Shown: positions 14,829-22,282, counted from the first letter of the stretch. The stretch: 25,823 nt of DNA from VGRW01 sp041498295 (GCA_041498295.1 JBGQIB010000054.1:1-25823), one strand, 5' to 3'. The notes: a model not told the origin generated them from the sequence alone. Made by a program: numbers and translations.

Positions 14829-16031
14829 GTGCTCCGCCTCCAGAGAGTCGTGATCGCCGGCGCATCGCTCGCGGGTCTGCGAGCGGCGGAGTCACTGCGC
14901 CGCCTCGGCTACGACGGTCGGCTCGTAGTGGTCGGCGCGGAGAAGCATCTGCCGTACGACCGCCCACCGCTCTCGAAAGAGCTCCTGCAGGGCAAGTGGG
15001 ACGCGGACCGCATCGGTCTGCGCAAGCGCCCGTACGAGGAGCTCGCGCTCGACCTCCGCCTGGGCGTGCGCGCGAGCGCGCTCGACCTGGCCGCGCGCGA
15101 GCTCTGCCTCGACGACGGAACACGCGAGCCCTTCGATGCGCTGGTGATCGCGACCGGCGCGTCGGCGCGGCGCCTGCGCGGGCAACCGGAGCTCGAGGGC
15201 CTCCACGTGCTGCGCACCCTCGACGACTCACTCGCCATTCGCGCCGCGCTCGAGCGCGGGCCGCGCGTCGCGGTCGTGGGGGCTGGCTTCATCGGCTCGG
15301 AGGTCGCGGCGTCGTGCCGCGCGCGCGGGCTCGAAGTGACTCTGCTCGAGCCTCTGCCCGTACCCCTCGCGCGCGGGCTCGGCGAGGCGATGGGCAACGT
15401 GTGCGCGGCGTTGCACCGCGACCACGGTGTCGATCTGCGCTGCGGCGTCGGAGTTACTGGGTTCGAGGGCGCGGGCCGGATCGAACGCCTCGCTCTCTCC
15501 GACGGCTCGAAGCTCGCGGCCGACCTCGTCGTCGTGGGCGTTGGCGCGACGCCCGAGACCGCGTGGCTCGAGGGCTCCGGTCTGCGCATCGACGACGGCG
15601 TGGTCTGCGACGCCCACTGCTCCGCGGCTCCGGGAGTCTTCGCGGCCGGCGACGTGGCGCGCTGGCACAACCCGCTCTTCGGCGAGGAGATGCGCATCGA
15701 GCACTGGAGCAACGCCGTCGAGCAGGGCAGTTACGTCGCCGAGAGATTGGCGGGCAGCGACGTCGGGGCCGAGCCGTTCGCGCCGGTGCCGTTCTTCTGG
15801 TCGGATCAGTACGACGTGAAGATCCAATTCGCCGGACGCATGCGCGCGGACGACGAGGTGCGTATCGTCGCGGGCTCACCCGCGGAGCGGAAGTTCACCG
15901 CGCTGTACGGGCGCGAAGGCCAGCTGCGCGGCGTGCTGACCTTCAGTCGCCCGCGCGATCTCGCGAAGTTCCGGCGTCTCATCGCAGAGCGCGCTGACTT
16001 CGCGAGCGCGGTGGCCACCGCGACGCCGTAG
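14829..16031 (+). CDS. NAD(P)H:ferredoxin/rubredoxin reductase-type FAD oxidoreductase
   Basis: A 400-residue flavoprotein of the family that feeds electrons from NAD(P)H to a 2Fe-2S ferredoxin or rubredoxin. FAD binding: VVIAGASLAGLRAAESLR (7-24) and LPYDRPPLSKELL (41-53). NAD(P) binding: VAVVGAGFIGSEVA (147-160). GVFAAGDVARWHNPLFGEEMRIEHWSNAVEQG is the second FAD contact and the start of the C-terminal reductase domain, as in ferredoxin reductases of Rieske and P450 oxygenase systems. A GTG start 9 bp after the previous stop is used; a later in-frame GTG at residue 8 would cut into the FAD motif. No ferredoxin gene is adjacent. Its most likely electron-transfer client within the window is the Rieske oxygenase at 5728, but the operon position puts it behind the glycosidase-like gene, which is odd. 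Confidence 0.88.
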   Translation: MLRLQRVVIAGASLAGLRAAESLRRLGYDGRLVVVGAEKHLPYDRPPLSKELLQGKWDADRIGLRKRPYEELALDLRLGVRASALDLAARELCLDDGTREPFDALVIATGASARRLRGQPELEGLHVLRTLDDSLAIRAALERGPRVAVVGAGFIGSEVAASCRARGLEVTLLEPLPVPLARGLGEAMGNVCAALHRDHGVDLRCGVGVTGFEGAGRIERLALSDGSKLAADLVVVGVGATPETAWLEGSGLRIDDGVVCDAHCSAAPGVFAAGDVARWHNPLFGEEMRIEHWSNAVEQGSYVAERLAGSDVGAEPFAPVPFFWSDQYDVKIQFAGRMRADDEVRIVAGSPAERKFTALYGREGQLRGVLTFSRPRDLAKFRRLIAERADFASAVATATP

Positions 16032-16077
16032 TCCGACGCCGATCGCAGGCCGTCAAGGATCCCGTTGGTCGGACCGA

Positions 16078-16090
16078 TCACTCGCAGTGA
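16078..16090. promoter_or_regulatory. 13-bp palindrome TCACT-CGC-AGTGA
   Basis: A perfect 5-bp inverted repeat with a 3-bp spacer in the 108-bp gap between the reductase gene and the next ORF. It overlaps one AGTGACT heptamer (16086-16092). It could be an operator or simply a member of the dispersed heptamer set. Confidence 0.3.
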
Positions 16091-16139
16091 CTGGGACACG
16101 GCCGAGACACGAAGCGACATTGCGGCGGGGAGCGTCCAG

Positions 16140-16685
16140 ATGGGCAAGACGAAGGGCAGCGCCGTTCTCAGCGCCGTGAAGCTGCTTCGCGCCCGCAAAG
16201 AGGAAGCGCTCCGGCTCCTGCCCGCCGAGCTCCGGCACTATCTCGAAGAGCGCGTCGTCGTCGCCTCGTGGTATCCCGAAGAGGATCTGATCGCGCTGAT
16301 CGTCGCCTGCGCCACGCTGCTTCCGCTCCCGAGCGAGCGCGTGTTCGAGACGATGGGTGCGTTCGGCGCCCGCAATCACTTGGAGGGCGTCTACGCCGAC
16401 CTCCTGCACCGCGGTCCTGCGACACGCGCGCGCACGCTGTGGAAGACCCAGCACGACACTGGCGTGCTGAGCGTCACGAGTGAGACGCCGACGTCGGTGA
16501 CTTACGAGCTCGTCGACTGGGATCATGGCTCGACCGCGTACTGCCGGCTGCTGGGCGGATACTTCGCGGAGGTCCACCGCCTGGCGGGCGCGGCGAATCC
16601 GACGTTCCTCCATCCTGCGTGCCGCCGCGTGCGCGCCCCGCGCTGCGTCTGGGTGGTGCGCTGGGAGCCCACTAGCTCGCAATGA
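16140..16685 (+). CDS. Hypothetical protein, possible DUF2378/HNOB-like fold
   Basis: A 181-residue soluble protein I do not recognise with confidence. It begins GKTKGSAVLSAVKLLRARKEEALRLLPAELRHYLEE, followed by SWYPEEDLIALI, then a Gly-containing helix (ETMGAFGARNHLEG), and a beta-rich second half LWKTQHDTGVLSVTSETPTSVTYELVDW ending CVWVVRW. This order (KG..h, Y/WYP, helix with MG, W..hHDtG strand) faintly resembles DUF2378/TIGR02265 proteins of myxobacteria and heme-NO-binding-like domains, whose usual role is as a sensor or ligand-binding domain. That is a structural impression only. The ATG at 16140 is chosen for GGGGAG 7 bp upstream; a TTG at 16065 would add 25 unlikely residues. Its last 14 bp overlap the convergent thioesterase gene. 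Confidence 0.65.
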   Translation: MGKTKGSAVLSAVKLLRARKEEALRLLPAELRHYLEERVVVASWYPEEDLIALIVACATLLPLPSERVFETMGAFGARNHLEGVYADLLHRGPATRARTLWKTQHDTGVLSVTSETPTSVTYELVDWDHGSTAYCRLLGGYFAEVHRLAGAANPTFLHPACRRVRAPRCVWVVRWEPTSSQ

Positions 16686-17109
16686 GAGTCGCGAGCACCG
16701 CGCGCCGCGCGGGCGGGATCGGCACGAGCTTGCCCTCGTTCGACACCATCGCGTGTTCTGTCTTGGCGGTGGCGATGACCTCGCCGCCGCGCCGGATCGC
16801 GTAGCCGATCGAGAGCGATACGCGCTTCAGCCAGTCGATCCAGCACGTGACCTCGAGGCGATCGTCGAAGCGCGCCGCCATCTGATAGTCGATCTCGACT
16901 CCGGTCACCGCGTAGTGCAGACCTTCGGCGACGTACTCGCGATACGGCCGGTCGTGCTCGTCGAGGAACACGATGCGCGCGAGCTCGAGATAGTGGATGT
17001 AGCGCGCGTGGTGCACGATCTGCATCGCGTCGGTGTCGTAGAAGGGCACCCGGTACGTGATTGTCGACGTCTTGGCGCCGGGCGGCGGAGTGCTGGGGAG
17101 GCGAGGCAC
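16672..17109 (-). CDS. Acyl-CoA thioesterase, 4HBT/YbgC-like hotdog fold
   Basis: A 145-residue hotdog-fold protein. VPFYDTDAMQIVHHARYIHYLELARIVFLDE (21-51) matches the 4-hydroxybenzoyl-CoA thioesterase/YbgC signature, with the catalytic Asp candidates at D25/D27 and the characteristic HHARY. The second half GVEIDYQMAARFDDRLEVTCWIDWLKRVSLSIGYAI is the central helix-strand region. It should hydrolyse acyl-CoA in the cytoplasm, fitting the acyl-CoA enzymes elsewhere in the window. The GTG start at 17109 gives a normal family length. TTGACC (17139-17144) and GACACT (17116-17121), 17 bp apart on this strand, make a plausible promoter whose transcript would start at or just before the GTG. It overlaps the upstream hypothetical gene by 14 bp at their 3' ends. 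Confidence 0.85.
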   Translation of the reverse strand: MPRLPSTPPPGAKTSTITYRVPFYDTDAMQIVHHARYIHYLELARIVFLDEHDRPYREYVAEGLHYAVTGVEIDYQMAARFDDRLEVTCWIDWLKRVSLSIGYAIRRGGEVIATAKTEHAMVSNEGKLVPIPPARRAVLATLIAS

Positions 17110-17115
17110 GCGGGC

Positions 17116-17153
17116 AGTGTCCCGAGACCGGTCGCGCGGGTCAAGGCTAGACT
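17116..17153. promoter_or_regulatory. Compact divergent promoter for thioesterase and arfB
   Basis: Minus strand: TTGACC (17139-17144), 17-bp spacer, GACACT (17116-17121), ending 6 bp before the thioesterase GTG. Plus strand: TAGACT (17148-17153), ending 7 bp before the arfB ATG, with no Shine-Dalgarno sequence. Both transcripts would be leaderless. The whole divergent gap is only 51 bp. Confidence 0.42.
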
Positions 17154-17160
17154 CGCGCGC

Positions 17161-17583
17161 ATGCGCGACGCGCGCCTGCCGTTCGGAATTCCGGAGAGCG
17201 AGCTCAAGCTCTCGTTCTCGCGCAGCTCTGGGCCGGGCGGGCAGAACGTGAACAAGACCTCGAGCAAGGCGACTTTGCACTGGGACGCGCGGCACAGCCC
17301 GTCGCTGCCCGAAGACGTGCGCGAGCGCTTCTTGCGCGCGTACGCCTCGCGACTCACACGCGCAGGCGAGATCGTGTTGCATGGTCAGCGCCATCGCGAT
17401 CAAGCGCGCAACGCGGCCGACGTGGTCTCGAAGCTCGCCGACATGCTGCGTGCGGTGGCGCGGCCGCGGCGTGCGCGCAAGCCGACGCGGCCGGGGCGCG
17501 GAGCGGTCGAGCGACGCCTGAAGGAAAAGCGCCACCGCGGGCGCGCGAAGAGCGAGCGCCGCGGACCGCGCGAGGGCGACTAG
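17161..17583 (+). CDS. arfB: Alternative ribosome-rescue factor / peptidyl-tRNA hydrolase ArfB
   Basis: A 140-residue homologue of ArfB (YaeJ), which releases peptides from ribosomes stalled without a stop codon. SFSRSSGPGGQNVNKTSSKATLHW holds the catalytic GGQ at 26-28. The C-terminal tail (about 105-140, RPRRARKPTRPGRGAVERR..) is strongly basic, as needed to enter the empty mRNA channel; this and the short length separate ArfB from the full release factors RF1/RF2, which carry codon-recognition domains absent here. The ATG at 17161 has no Shine-Dalgarno sequence but lies 7 bp after TAGACT. The stop overlaps the ChaC-like gene's stop through a shared CTAG. Confidence 0.92.
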   Translation: MRDARLPFGIPESELKLSFSRSSGPGGQNVNKTSSKATLHWDARHSPSLPEDVRERFLRAYASRLTRAGEIVLHGQRHRDQARNAADVVSKLADMLRAVARPRRARKPTRPGRGAVERRLKEKRHRGRAKSERRGPREGD

Positions 17584-18131
17584 GCGACCTGCGCGCCGAT
17601 CCGATCGGGTTCGACTCGGCGCACCAGTCGCGCGAGCTCGAACACGTGCTCGTCGTGAAATGCCAGCTCGCGGAGTGAGTCGGCGAGGCGCAGCACGTAC
17701 TCGGCGTTCGAGCCGCTCGGTCCGCGGGCGCGCGCCACCTGCGCCGCGATCGCGTCGAGCGGCGCGGGCCCGAGATAGTTCGGGTTCGCCGGCGTCGCGA
17801 TGTACACCAGAGCTTCGGCGACGCTCGCGTCAGCGAACGCCAGCGGCACACGCAGGCGCTCGTAGCCGCCACGCTCGCGGTGATCGAGATTGCCGAGGAC
17901 CTGCGCGGCGTCGGCCTCGCCGATGCGATACGCGGCCCCGAAGCAGCGTTCGTCGCGCGCGTGCTCGAGCGTGACTACGCGACCCGGCGCGCCCGGCACG
18001 CCGCGGTGATCGGTCGAGCCCTGCCAGAAGCGCCGCGCGAAGCCGCTGATCCACGCGCCGCGCCGTTCGGCGAAGGGGAAGGCCGGCCGCCAAAGCAGCG
18101 ACCCGTACCCGAAGATCCACAACTCGCGCAT
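17580..18131 (-). CDS. ChaC-like gamma-glutamylcyclotransferase
   Basis: A 183-residue protein of the ChaC family, which cleaves the gamma-glutamyl bond of glutathione to give 5-oxoproline and Cys-Gly. The N-terminus LWIFGYGSLLWRP contains the GYGSL substrate-binding loop (8-12). RRFWQGSTDHRGVPGAPGRVVTLE follows, and LDHRERGGY places the catalytic Glu candidate at E86. YIATPANPNYLG and the C-terminal GPSGSNAEYVLRL are family features. The ATG at 18131 is preferred to a GTG at 18143 because GGCGGGAG would sit about 11 bp upstream; it overlaps the GTG. The cognate promoter at 18161-18189 gives a short leader. It converges on arfB with a 4-bp CTAG overlap. Confidence 0.87.
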   Translation of the reverse strand: MRELWIFGYGSLLWRPAFPFAERRGAWISGFARRFWQGSTDHRGVPGAPGRVVTLEHARDERCFGAAYRIGEADAAQVLGNLDHRERGGYERLRVPLAFADASVAEALVYIATPANPNYLGPAPLDAIAAQVARARGPSGSNAEYVLRLADSLRELAFHDEHVFELARLVRRVEPDRIGAQVA

Positions 18132-18160
18132 CCGCGCCTGCACTCCCGCCCGCGGCGCCG

Positions 18161-18189
18161 AGAGTAGGAACGCGCAACGCCGCGTTCAA
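18161..18189 (-). promoter_or_regulatory. Sigma70-like promoter of the ChaC-like gene
   Basis: On the minus strand TTGAAC (18184-18189) and TACTCT (18161-18166) are separated by exactly 17 bp, the best -35/-10 pair in the window. Transcription would start near 18154, giving an mRNA leader of about 23 nt to the ATG. Confidence 0.5.
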
Positions 18190-18280
18190 GCGACCCTCGA
18201 CCGAGCCCGAAGAAATCGTCGGGGACGCTTTCGGAAGGCGAACCCGAGCCCTGAAGCCCCCCCGGCAAAGGAGCGCGGCT

Positions 18281-20638
18281 TTGTGGTTCGAGGCCTCCCG
18301 GTTCGAACGGCTCGGGCGGCGGATCGCCGCCGCGCCGCGCGCCGTCGTCGTCGCGCTGGCGGCGCTGACCGCTGCTGCCTCGCCCGGCGTGATCCGCAGC
18401 GAGCTGCAAGTGCCCGTCGCCGGCTCGCGCGCGCGAAGCGCCGCGCCCGAGGGCGATCCGCTCGCGCGCGGCGAAACGCTGCTCGTCGAGCTCGTCTGCG
18501 ACCCCGGCCTGTGGTCTGCGGAGTGTCTCGCGAGTGTCGCGTCAGTCACTCGAGAGCTGTCGCGGAGAGGCGATCTGATCGCGCGGGTCGACTCGCTCAG
18601 CGTGCGCCCGCAGGTGGTGCAGGAGGAGGGCCGACTCGTACTGCGCGCGCTGGTTCCGGAGGTGCCCGACGACCCGCTGGCGCTGCGCCGGCTGCGCGCG
18701 CGCGCGAGCGCCGACCGCGCGTCGCTGCGCGGCGTGGGCGCGGCGAACGAGCGCGCGGCCCTGATTCAGGCCGAGCTCGCGCCGGGAGCGCCGGCGCGCG
18801 AAGTCCACGCGCTCGTCGAGTCACTGCGCGCGAAGTTCGATCGCCCGCCGTCCATCGCCTTCGCGATCGCGTCGAGTGAGCAGCGCGCGCTCGAGCTCGA
18901 GCTCGCCGCGCGCGCTGATCTGTCGTGGGTGACTCCAGTCGCGCTGCTCGGGCTCGCGCTGCTCGGCGCGTTCGCAGCAGGGAGCGTGCGCGTGGGCATC
19001 GTCGTCGCGGCACTCGCGGCGGCGGCGCTCGTCTGGTGCGCGGCCGCGCTCGCGCTCGCGCGCGTGTCCTTGGGAGCCGCCGCGGCGATCGTCCCGTGTC
19101 TCGTGTGCGCGAGCGCCGCGGCGACCGGCTTCTCGCTTCTGCACCGCATCTCGAGCGAACAGCGCGCCGGCCGAGAGCTTTGCGCCGCGGTTGCGCGCGC
19201 GTTCGGCGCCGCTGGCGCGCCGCTCACCGCGGCGGCGCTCGCGGGCGGCGTCGCGTTCGCGTCGCTCGCACTCGTCGCGCGCCCAGAGGTAAGGCCACTC
19301 GCGCTCGCGAGCGCTTGCGCCGTTGGCGCCACACTCGCGTTGGTCGGCCTCGGCGTGCCGGCTCTCCTGCTCGCGTTCCGGCGCGACGCGCCGGAGCGCG
19401 CGGACTTCTCGGCCGGCGCGCTCGGGGCGCTGCTCGACGGCGCGCTCGGGCGGCTCGACGGGGCGCTACGCGCGTCTGGGCGCGCGCGGGCGCGACGCGT
19501 CGCAGTGTCGCTCGCTCTCGCACTGCTCGCGCTCCTCGGGGTGCGCCAGCTCCGTGGCGACGCGAGCGCCATCCACTTCTCGCCCGGCCATACAGCGGCG
19601 AGCGACGGTCTCGACCTTCTGGCGCGCGACTTCGGCGGCACCGCGCTTCTGCGCGTGGTCGTCGATTCCGGAGCTCCGGGCGGCGCCGCCGAGCCGCTGT
19701 TTCTCGAGCGGGTGCAGGATCTCGAACGGCGAGCCGCGGAGCAGCCCGCCGTCGGGTCGGTGCGCTCGCTGCTCGACGCCGCGGTGCTTCCCGCGATGCG
19801 CGCGACGCACGACGACGATCCGGGCTTCGCCGTCGTGCCGCCCACGCGCGCGCAGGTCGAGTCCGCATACGACCTCTTCGCGCGCGAGGCGCCGGAGCGC
19901 TTCCGCGGCGGGATCGACAACGCGCGGCAGAAGCTTGCAATCGACCTCATCGCCGACGCGCGCGACGAGCGGGTCGTCGCGGCGCTGCGCGGCGAGCTCG
20001 AGGCGCGCGCTGCCGTTCTGTTCGGACGGTCCGACGCGCTGCGAGTCGAAGGCGAGGACTTCGCCGCGGCGGAGGAGAGTGAACGCCTCGCGCGCGCTGC
20101 ACCGCTCGCCGCGTTGATTGCGATCGCAGCCCTCGGTGCGATCGCGTCGCTCGCGCTCGAGAGCGGTGTCGCCGGCGCGCTCGCGGCGCTGCCCGCGGCG
20201 CTCGCAGTGCTCTTCGTGTTCGGTGCGATGGGTCCGCTCGGGCTCCCGCTCGACTCGGTGTCGAGCGCGCTAGCCGCGCTTGTGGCCGCCGCGGCCGCGG
20301 GACCCGCATTCTTGTATCTCTCGCGCGTGCGCGAGCTCGGCGCGGCGGGGGCAGAGCTCCACGTCTCGGTGTCGATCGCGCTGCGCGACGTCGGCCGGCC
20401 GATCGCCGAGGGCGCGCTCGCGAGTCTCTTGTTCTTGACTCTGTTCGCGTCGGAGCTCCCTCCACTGCGCGTCTTCGGTGTGCTCGCGTGCGCGGGAGTC
20501 CTCGTCGCGGTTGTCGCCGTGCTGACCGCGCTTCCGATCTGCGTACGCACTCTGCGGCCGAGGTTCTTGATCGCACGTTCAGCGACACCCGAGGTAGAAA
20601 CGCATCCTTGTGTAAGGGAACGTCCGGCAGGGCCCTGA
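18281..20638 (+). CDS. MMPL/RND family membrane permease
   Basis: A 785-residue integral membrane protein with the two-fold RND layout. There is an N-terminal helix (about 20-38), a first extracytoplasmic domain (40-210) and a helix bundle with Ala/Leu/Gly-rich spans (about 213-380). A second single helix (about 408-424), a second periplasmic domain (430-610) and a last helix bundle (615-760) follow. Such transporters export lipids or hydrophobic compounds, driven by the proton gradient; hopanoid transporter HpnN and MmpL proteins are relatives. The start is a TTG: AAAGGAG lies 7 bp upstream (18267-18273), while no ATG or GTG in frame is well placed. Its periplasmic domains are shorter than those of drug-efflux RND pumps, and no membrane-fusion or outer-membrane partner is adjacent. 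Confidence 0.85.
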   Translation: MWFEASRFERLGRRIAAAPRAVVVALAALTAAASPGVIRSELQVPVAGSRARSAAPEGDPLARGETLLVELVCDPGLWSAECLASVASVTRELSRRGDLIARVDSLSVRPQVVQEEGRLVLRALVPEVPDDPLALRRLRARASADRASLRGVGAANERAALIQAELAPGAPAREVHALVESLRAKFDRPPSIAFAIASSEQRALELELAARADLSWVTPVALLGLALLGAFAAGSVRVGIVVAALAAAALVWCAAALALARVSLGAAAAIVPCLVCASAAATGFSLLHRISSEQRAGRELCAAVARAFGAAGAPLTAAALAGGVAFASLALVARPEVRPLALASACAVGATLALVGLGVPALLLAFRRDAPERADFSAGALGALLDGALGRLDGALRASGRARARRVAVSLALALLALLGVRQLRGDASAIHFSPGHTAASDGLDLLARDFGGTALLRVVVDSGAPGGAAEPLFLERVQDLERRAAEQPAVGSVRSLLDAAVLPAMRATHDDDPGFAVVPPTRAQVESAYDLFAREAPERFRGGIDNARQKLAIDLIADARDERVVAALRGELEARAAVLFGRSDALRVEGEDFAAAEESERLARAAPLAALIAIAALGAIASLALESGVAGALAALPAALAVLFVFGAMGPLGLPLDSVSSALAALVAAAAAGPAFLYLSRVRELGAAGAELHVSVSIALRDVGRPIAEGALASLLFLTLFASELPPLRVFGVLACAGVLVAVVAVLTALPICVRTLRPRFLIARSATPEVETHPCVRERPAGP

Positions 20639-20791
20639 AGAGTGAGATAGGTCACAGCCGCGCCCATCAGGCTCTCGCAACATTCGGCTGTAGCGGGTGG
20701 GAGCGGCGAACCGGTTCGAGCTATCAAACGTCAAACCGTTTCCCACGCCAGGGACCTCCGAAGTCAAACGACCCCCCACGAGGGCCAGAGG
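20639..20791. promoter_or_regulatory. Structured intergenic region downstream of the MMPL gene
   Basis: This 153-bp gap holds three visible elements: an inverted repeat ACAGCCG (20654-20660) / CGGCTGT (20685-20691) with a 24-nt loop; a perfect 12-bp palindrome CGAACCGGTTCG (20707-20718); and three copies of a (T/G)CAAAC-type heptamer between about 20728 and 20780 in a locally A+T-richer stretch. It may carry the promoter and operator for the small membrane protein and TerB-like genes, or an RNA structure. I matched it to no known riboswitch. Confidence 0.35.
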
Positions 20792-21028
20792 ATGCGAATC
20801 CTGTCGAGACTTCCAGCACGTCGCGCGCCGATGGCCGTGGCAACGGCCGGCGCACCGGGCTTGCGCCGCGAGCAAGCGACCGAGCCGGCCGCCGAGCGCG
20901 CCCAGCAGCGCCCGATCCAGCTCGATGCGCGACCCGAGCCGCTCGGTCCGGTGCGAGGGATCGCCCTCGCGGTCGGCCTGGGCGTGGCCGCATGGGCGCT
21001 CGTCGTCGCGATTCTGCTGCGCTTCTGA
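20792..21028 (+). CDS. Small single-pass membrane protein, hypothetical
   Basis: A 78-residue ORF whose only clear feature is a C-terminal hydrophobic helix, GIALAVGLGVAAWALVVAILLRF, ending at the stop. The preceding stretch is Arg/Ala/Pro-rich and probably disordered. A tail-anchored small membrane protein is plausible. The start is not settled: GAGG directly abuts the first ATG, and a second ATG lies at 20831. A reading frame on the opposite strand also runs through here but has no recognisable domain. The position between the MMPL and TerB-like genes, same strand, supports a real gene, weakly. Confidence 0.45.
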   Translation: MRILSRLPARRAPMAVATAGAPGLRREQATEPAAERAQQRPIQLDARPEPLGPVRGIALAVGLGVAAWALVVAILLRF

Positions 21029-21070
21029 GCGACTAGACACCGCGCGCGACCGGATGCGAGAGTGCAACGC

Positions 21071-21406
21071 ATGGTGACGTCGCTCGCGCGCGAAGACCGC
21101 TTGCGCCTGATGAAGTTCATCTGCTCGGTCGCGTGGGCGGATCTCGAAGTGCAATCCGAGGAGCGCGCGTTCGTGCGCCGCATGGTGACTCGTCTCGGGC
21201 TGCGCGCCGACGAGATCGCGCAGGTCGACGCGTGGCTTCAAGTCCCGCCGCGCATCGACGACGTCGACCCCGTCTCCATCCCGCGCGAGCACCGCAAGCT
21301 CTTTCTCGACACGCTGCGCGAGCTGGTGCACGCGGATGGCGCGGTCGATGAACAAGAGCAGACCAGCCTCGCACTGATCGAAGATCTACTCGCCGCCGAC
21401 GCCTGA
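21071..21406 (+). CDS. TerB-like (tellurite-resistance TerB family) protein
   Basis: A 111-residue all-helical protein resembling the TerB domain: RLRLMKFICSVAWADLEVQSEERAFVRRMVTRLGL, then HRKLFLDTLRELVHADGAVDEQEQTSLALIEDLL. The repeated ADLEVQSEER / ADGAVDEQEQ motif, with acidic residues in the middle of each half, is the TerB metal-binding signature. TerB-like domains occur in stress and membrane-associated complexes; tellurite resistance itself should not be inferred from one domain. The ATG at 21071 is chosen over a GTG at 21062; neither has a strong ribosome binding site. It is followed by the crotonase gene after 21 bp, so the two may be co-transcribed. Confidence 0.8.
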   Translation: MVTSLAREDRLRLMKFICSVAWADLEVQSEERAFVRRMVTRLGLRADEIAQVDAWLQVPPRIDDVDPVSIPREHRKLFLDTLRELVHADGAVDEQEQTSLALIEDLLAADA

Positions 21407-21427
21407 GGCGCGGCTCAAGGAGGGCAC

Positions 21428-22192
21428 ATGGAGCTCTCGCACATCCTTTGCGAAGAGCGCGACGCGATCGCGACTCTCTCGCTCAACCGGCCCGACCGAC
21501 GCAACCCGCTGTCACTCGACGTCATGCTCGAGCTGCGCGATGCGCTGCGCGCGATCGGGGCGAGCAAGGCGCGCGGCGTCGTGCTCGCATCGAGCGGCCC
21601 CGTATTCTCGGCGGGACACGACTACGCGGACATGGTGAATCGCGATCTCGCGGGCATGCGAAGTCTGCTCGCGGTCTGCACGGAGCTGATGACCGCGCTG
21701 CAGTCGATTCCACAGCCCGTCGTCGCGCGAGTGCAGGGACTCGCGACCGGCGCGGGCTGTCAGCTGGTCGCGGCCTGCGATCTCGCGGTGGCGTCCGAGG
21801 ACGCGGAGTTCCAGACGCCGGGCGGCGCGGGCGGGCTCTTCTGCACCACGCCGATGGTCAGTGTCTCGCGCGCGATCGGGCGCAAGCGGGCAATCGAGAT
21901 GCTCTTCACCGGCGACAAGATCGACGCGCGCACCGCGGCGGAGTGGGGGCTCGTGAATCGCGTCGTGCCCGCGAGTGAGCTCGTCGCGACGACCGACGCG
22001 CTGATTCGGCGCGCGACGCGCGGCAGTACCTTCTCGAAGGGCATGGGCAAGCAGGCGTACTACGCGCAGATCGATCTCGACCAACCCAAGGCCTACGCCT
22101 ATGCGGTCGAAGTCATGGCCTCCGGCGCGGTCGCGGCGGATGGCCAGGAGTCCATCCACGCATTCGTCGAGAAGCGCCGCCCGAGATTTTAG
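21428..22192 (+). CDS. Enoyl-CoA hydratase/isomerase family protein, ECHDC3-like
   Basis: A 254-residue crotonase-fold protein. The oxyanion-hole strand VFSAGHDYADM (59-69) and the second signature VQGLATGAGCQLVAACDLAVASEDAEFQTPGGAGGLFCTTP (102-142) are closest to the ECHDC3 group (SAGHD and TPG..GLFC.TP). The two glutamates that act in true enoyl-CoA hydratases are not at their expected places: Gln112 replaces the first (GCQLV instead of GCELA), and Gly-rich sequence replaces the PE of the second. So simple hydration is doubtful and an isomerase, hydrolase or non-catalytic CoA-binding role is possible. AAGGAGG 6 bp upstream fixes the start. A strong hairpin follows the stop. Confidence 0.88.
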   Translation: MELSHILCEERDAIATLSLNRPDRRNPLSLDVMLELRDALRAIGASKARGVVLASSGPVFSAGHDYADMVNRDLAGMRSLLAVCTELMTALQSIPQPVVARVQGLATGAGCQLVAACDLAVASEDAEFQTPGGAGGLFCTTPMVSVSRAIGRKRAIEMLFTGDKIDARTAAEWGLVNRVVPASELVATTDALIRRATRGSTFSKGMGKQAYYAQIDLDQPKAYAYAVEVMASGAVAADGQESIHAFVEKRRPRF

Positions 22193-22200
22193 CAGGACCC

Positions 22201-22220
22201 GGCCGCGGGCGTCCGCGGCC
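22201..22220. terminator. Strong hairpin between convergent crotonase and PPOX genes
   Basis: GGCCGCGG, loop GCGT, CCGCGGCC form a perfect 8-bp all-G/C stem nine bases after the crotonase stop, in the 90-bp gap between convergent genes. It reads as a hairpin on both strands. There is no U-tract, but this is the best terminator candidate in the window. Confidence 0.45.
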
Positions 22221-22282
22221 ACCCGTCCTTCGCTCGGCTGCGCCTCGCTGCGCGCTTCGCATGTGGCGAGCTCGCCATACTT

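Noticed and set aside
16065..16139. TTG start extending the hypothetical protein by 25 residues
   Set aside because: The ATG at 16140 has a better ribosome site, and the extension covers the palindrome and has no protein-like character.
20645..20715. GEMM-like similarity (GGTCACA and GTAGCGGG) downstream of the MMPL gene
   Set aside because: The two short matches lack the conserved tetraloop-receptor and ligand-binding core between them, so chance is more likely.
20707..20718. LexA-type SOS box
   Set aside because: The palindrome has GAAC-N2-GTTC rather than the GAAC-N4-GTTC spacing of Gram-positive-type LexA sites, and no SOS gene follows.
20709..20722. tRNA T-arm-like sequence (GGTTCGAGC)
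   Set aside because: No acceptor, D or anticodon stems can be built around it.
18766..20727. Long 653-codon open frame antisense to the MMPL gene
   Set aside because: It is a low-complexity Ser/Ala/Arg-rich frame produced by G+C-biased codons opposite a well-supported membrane protein.
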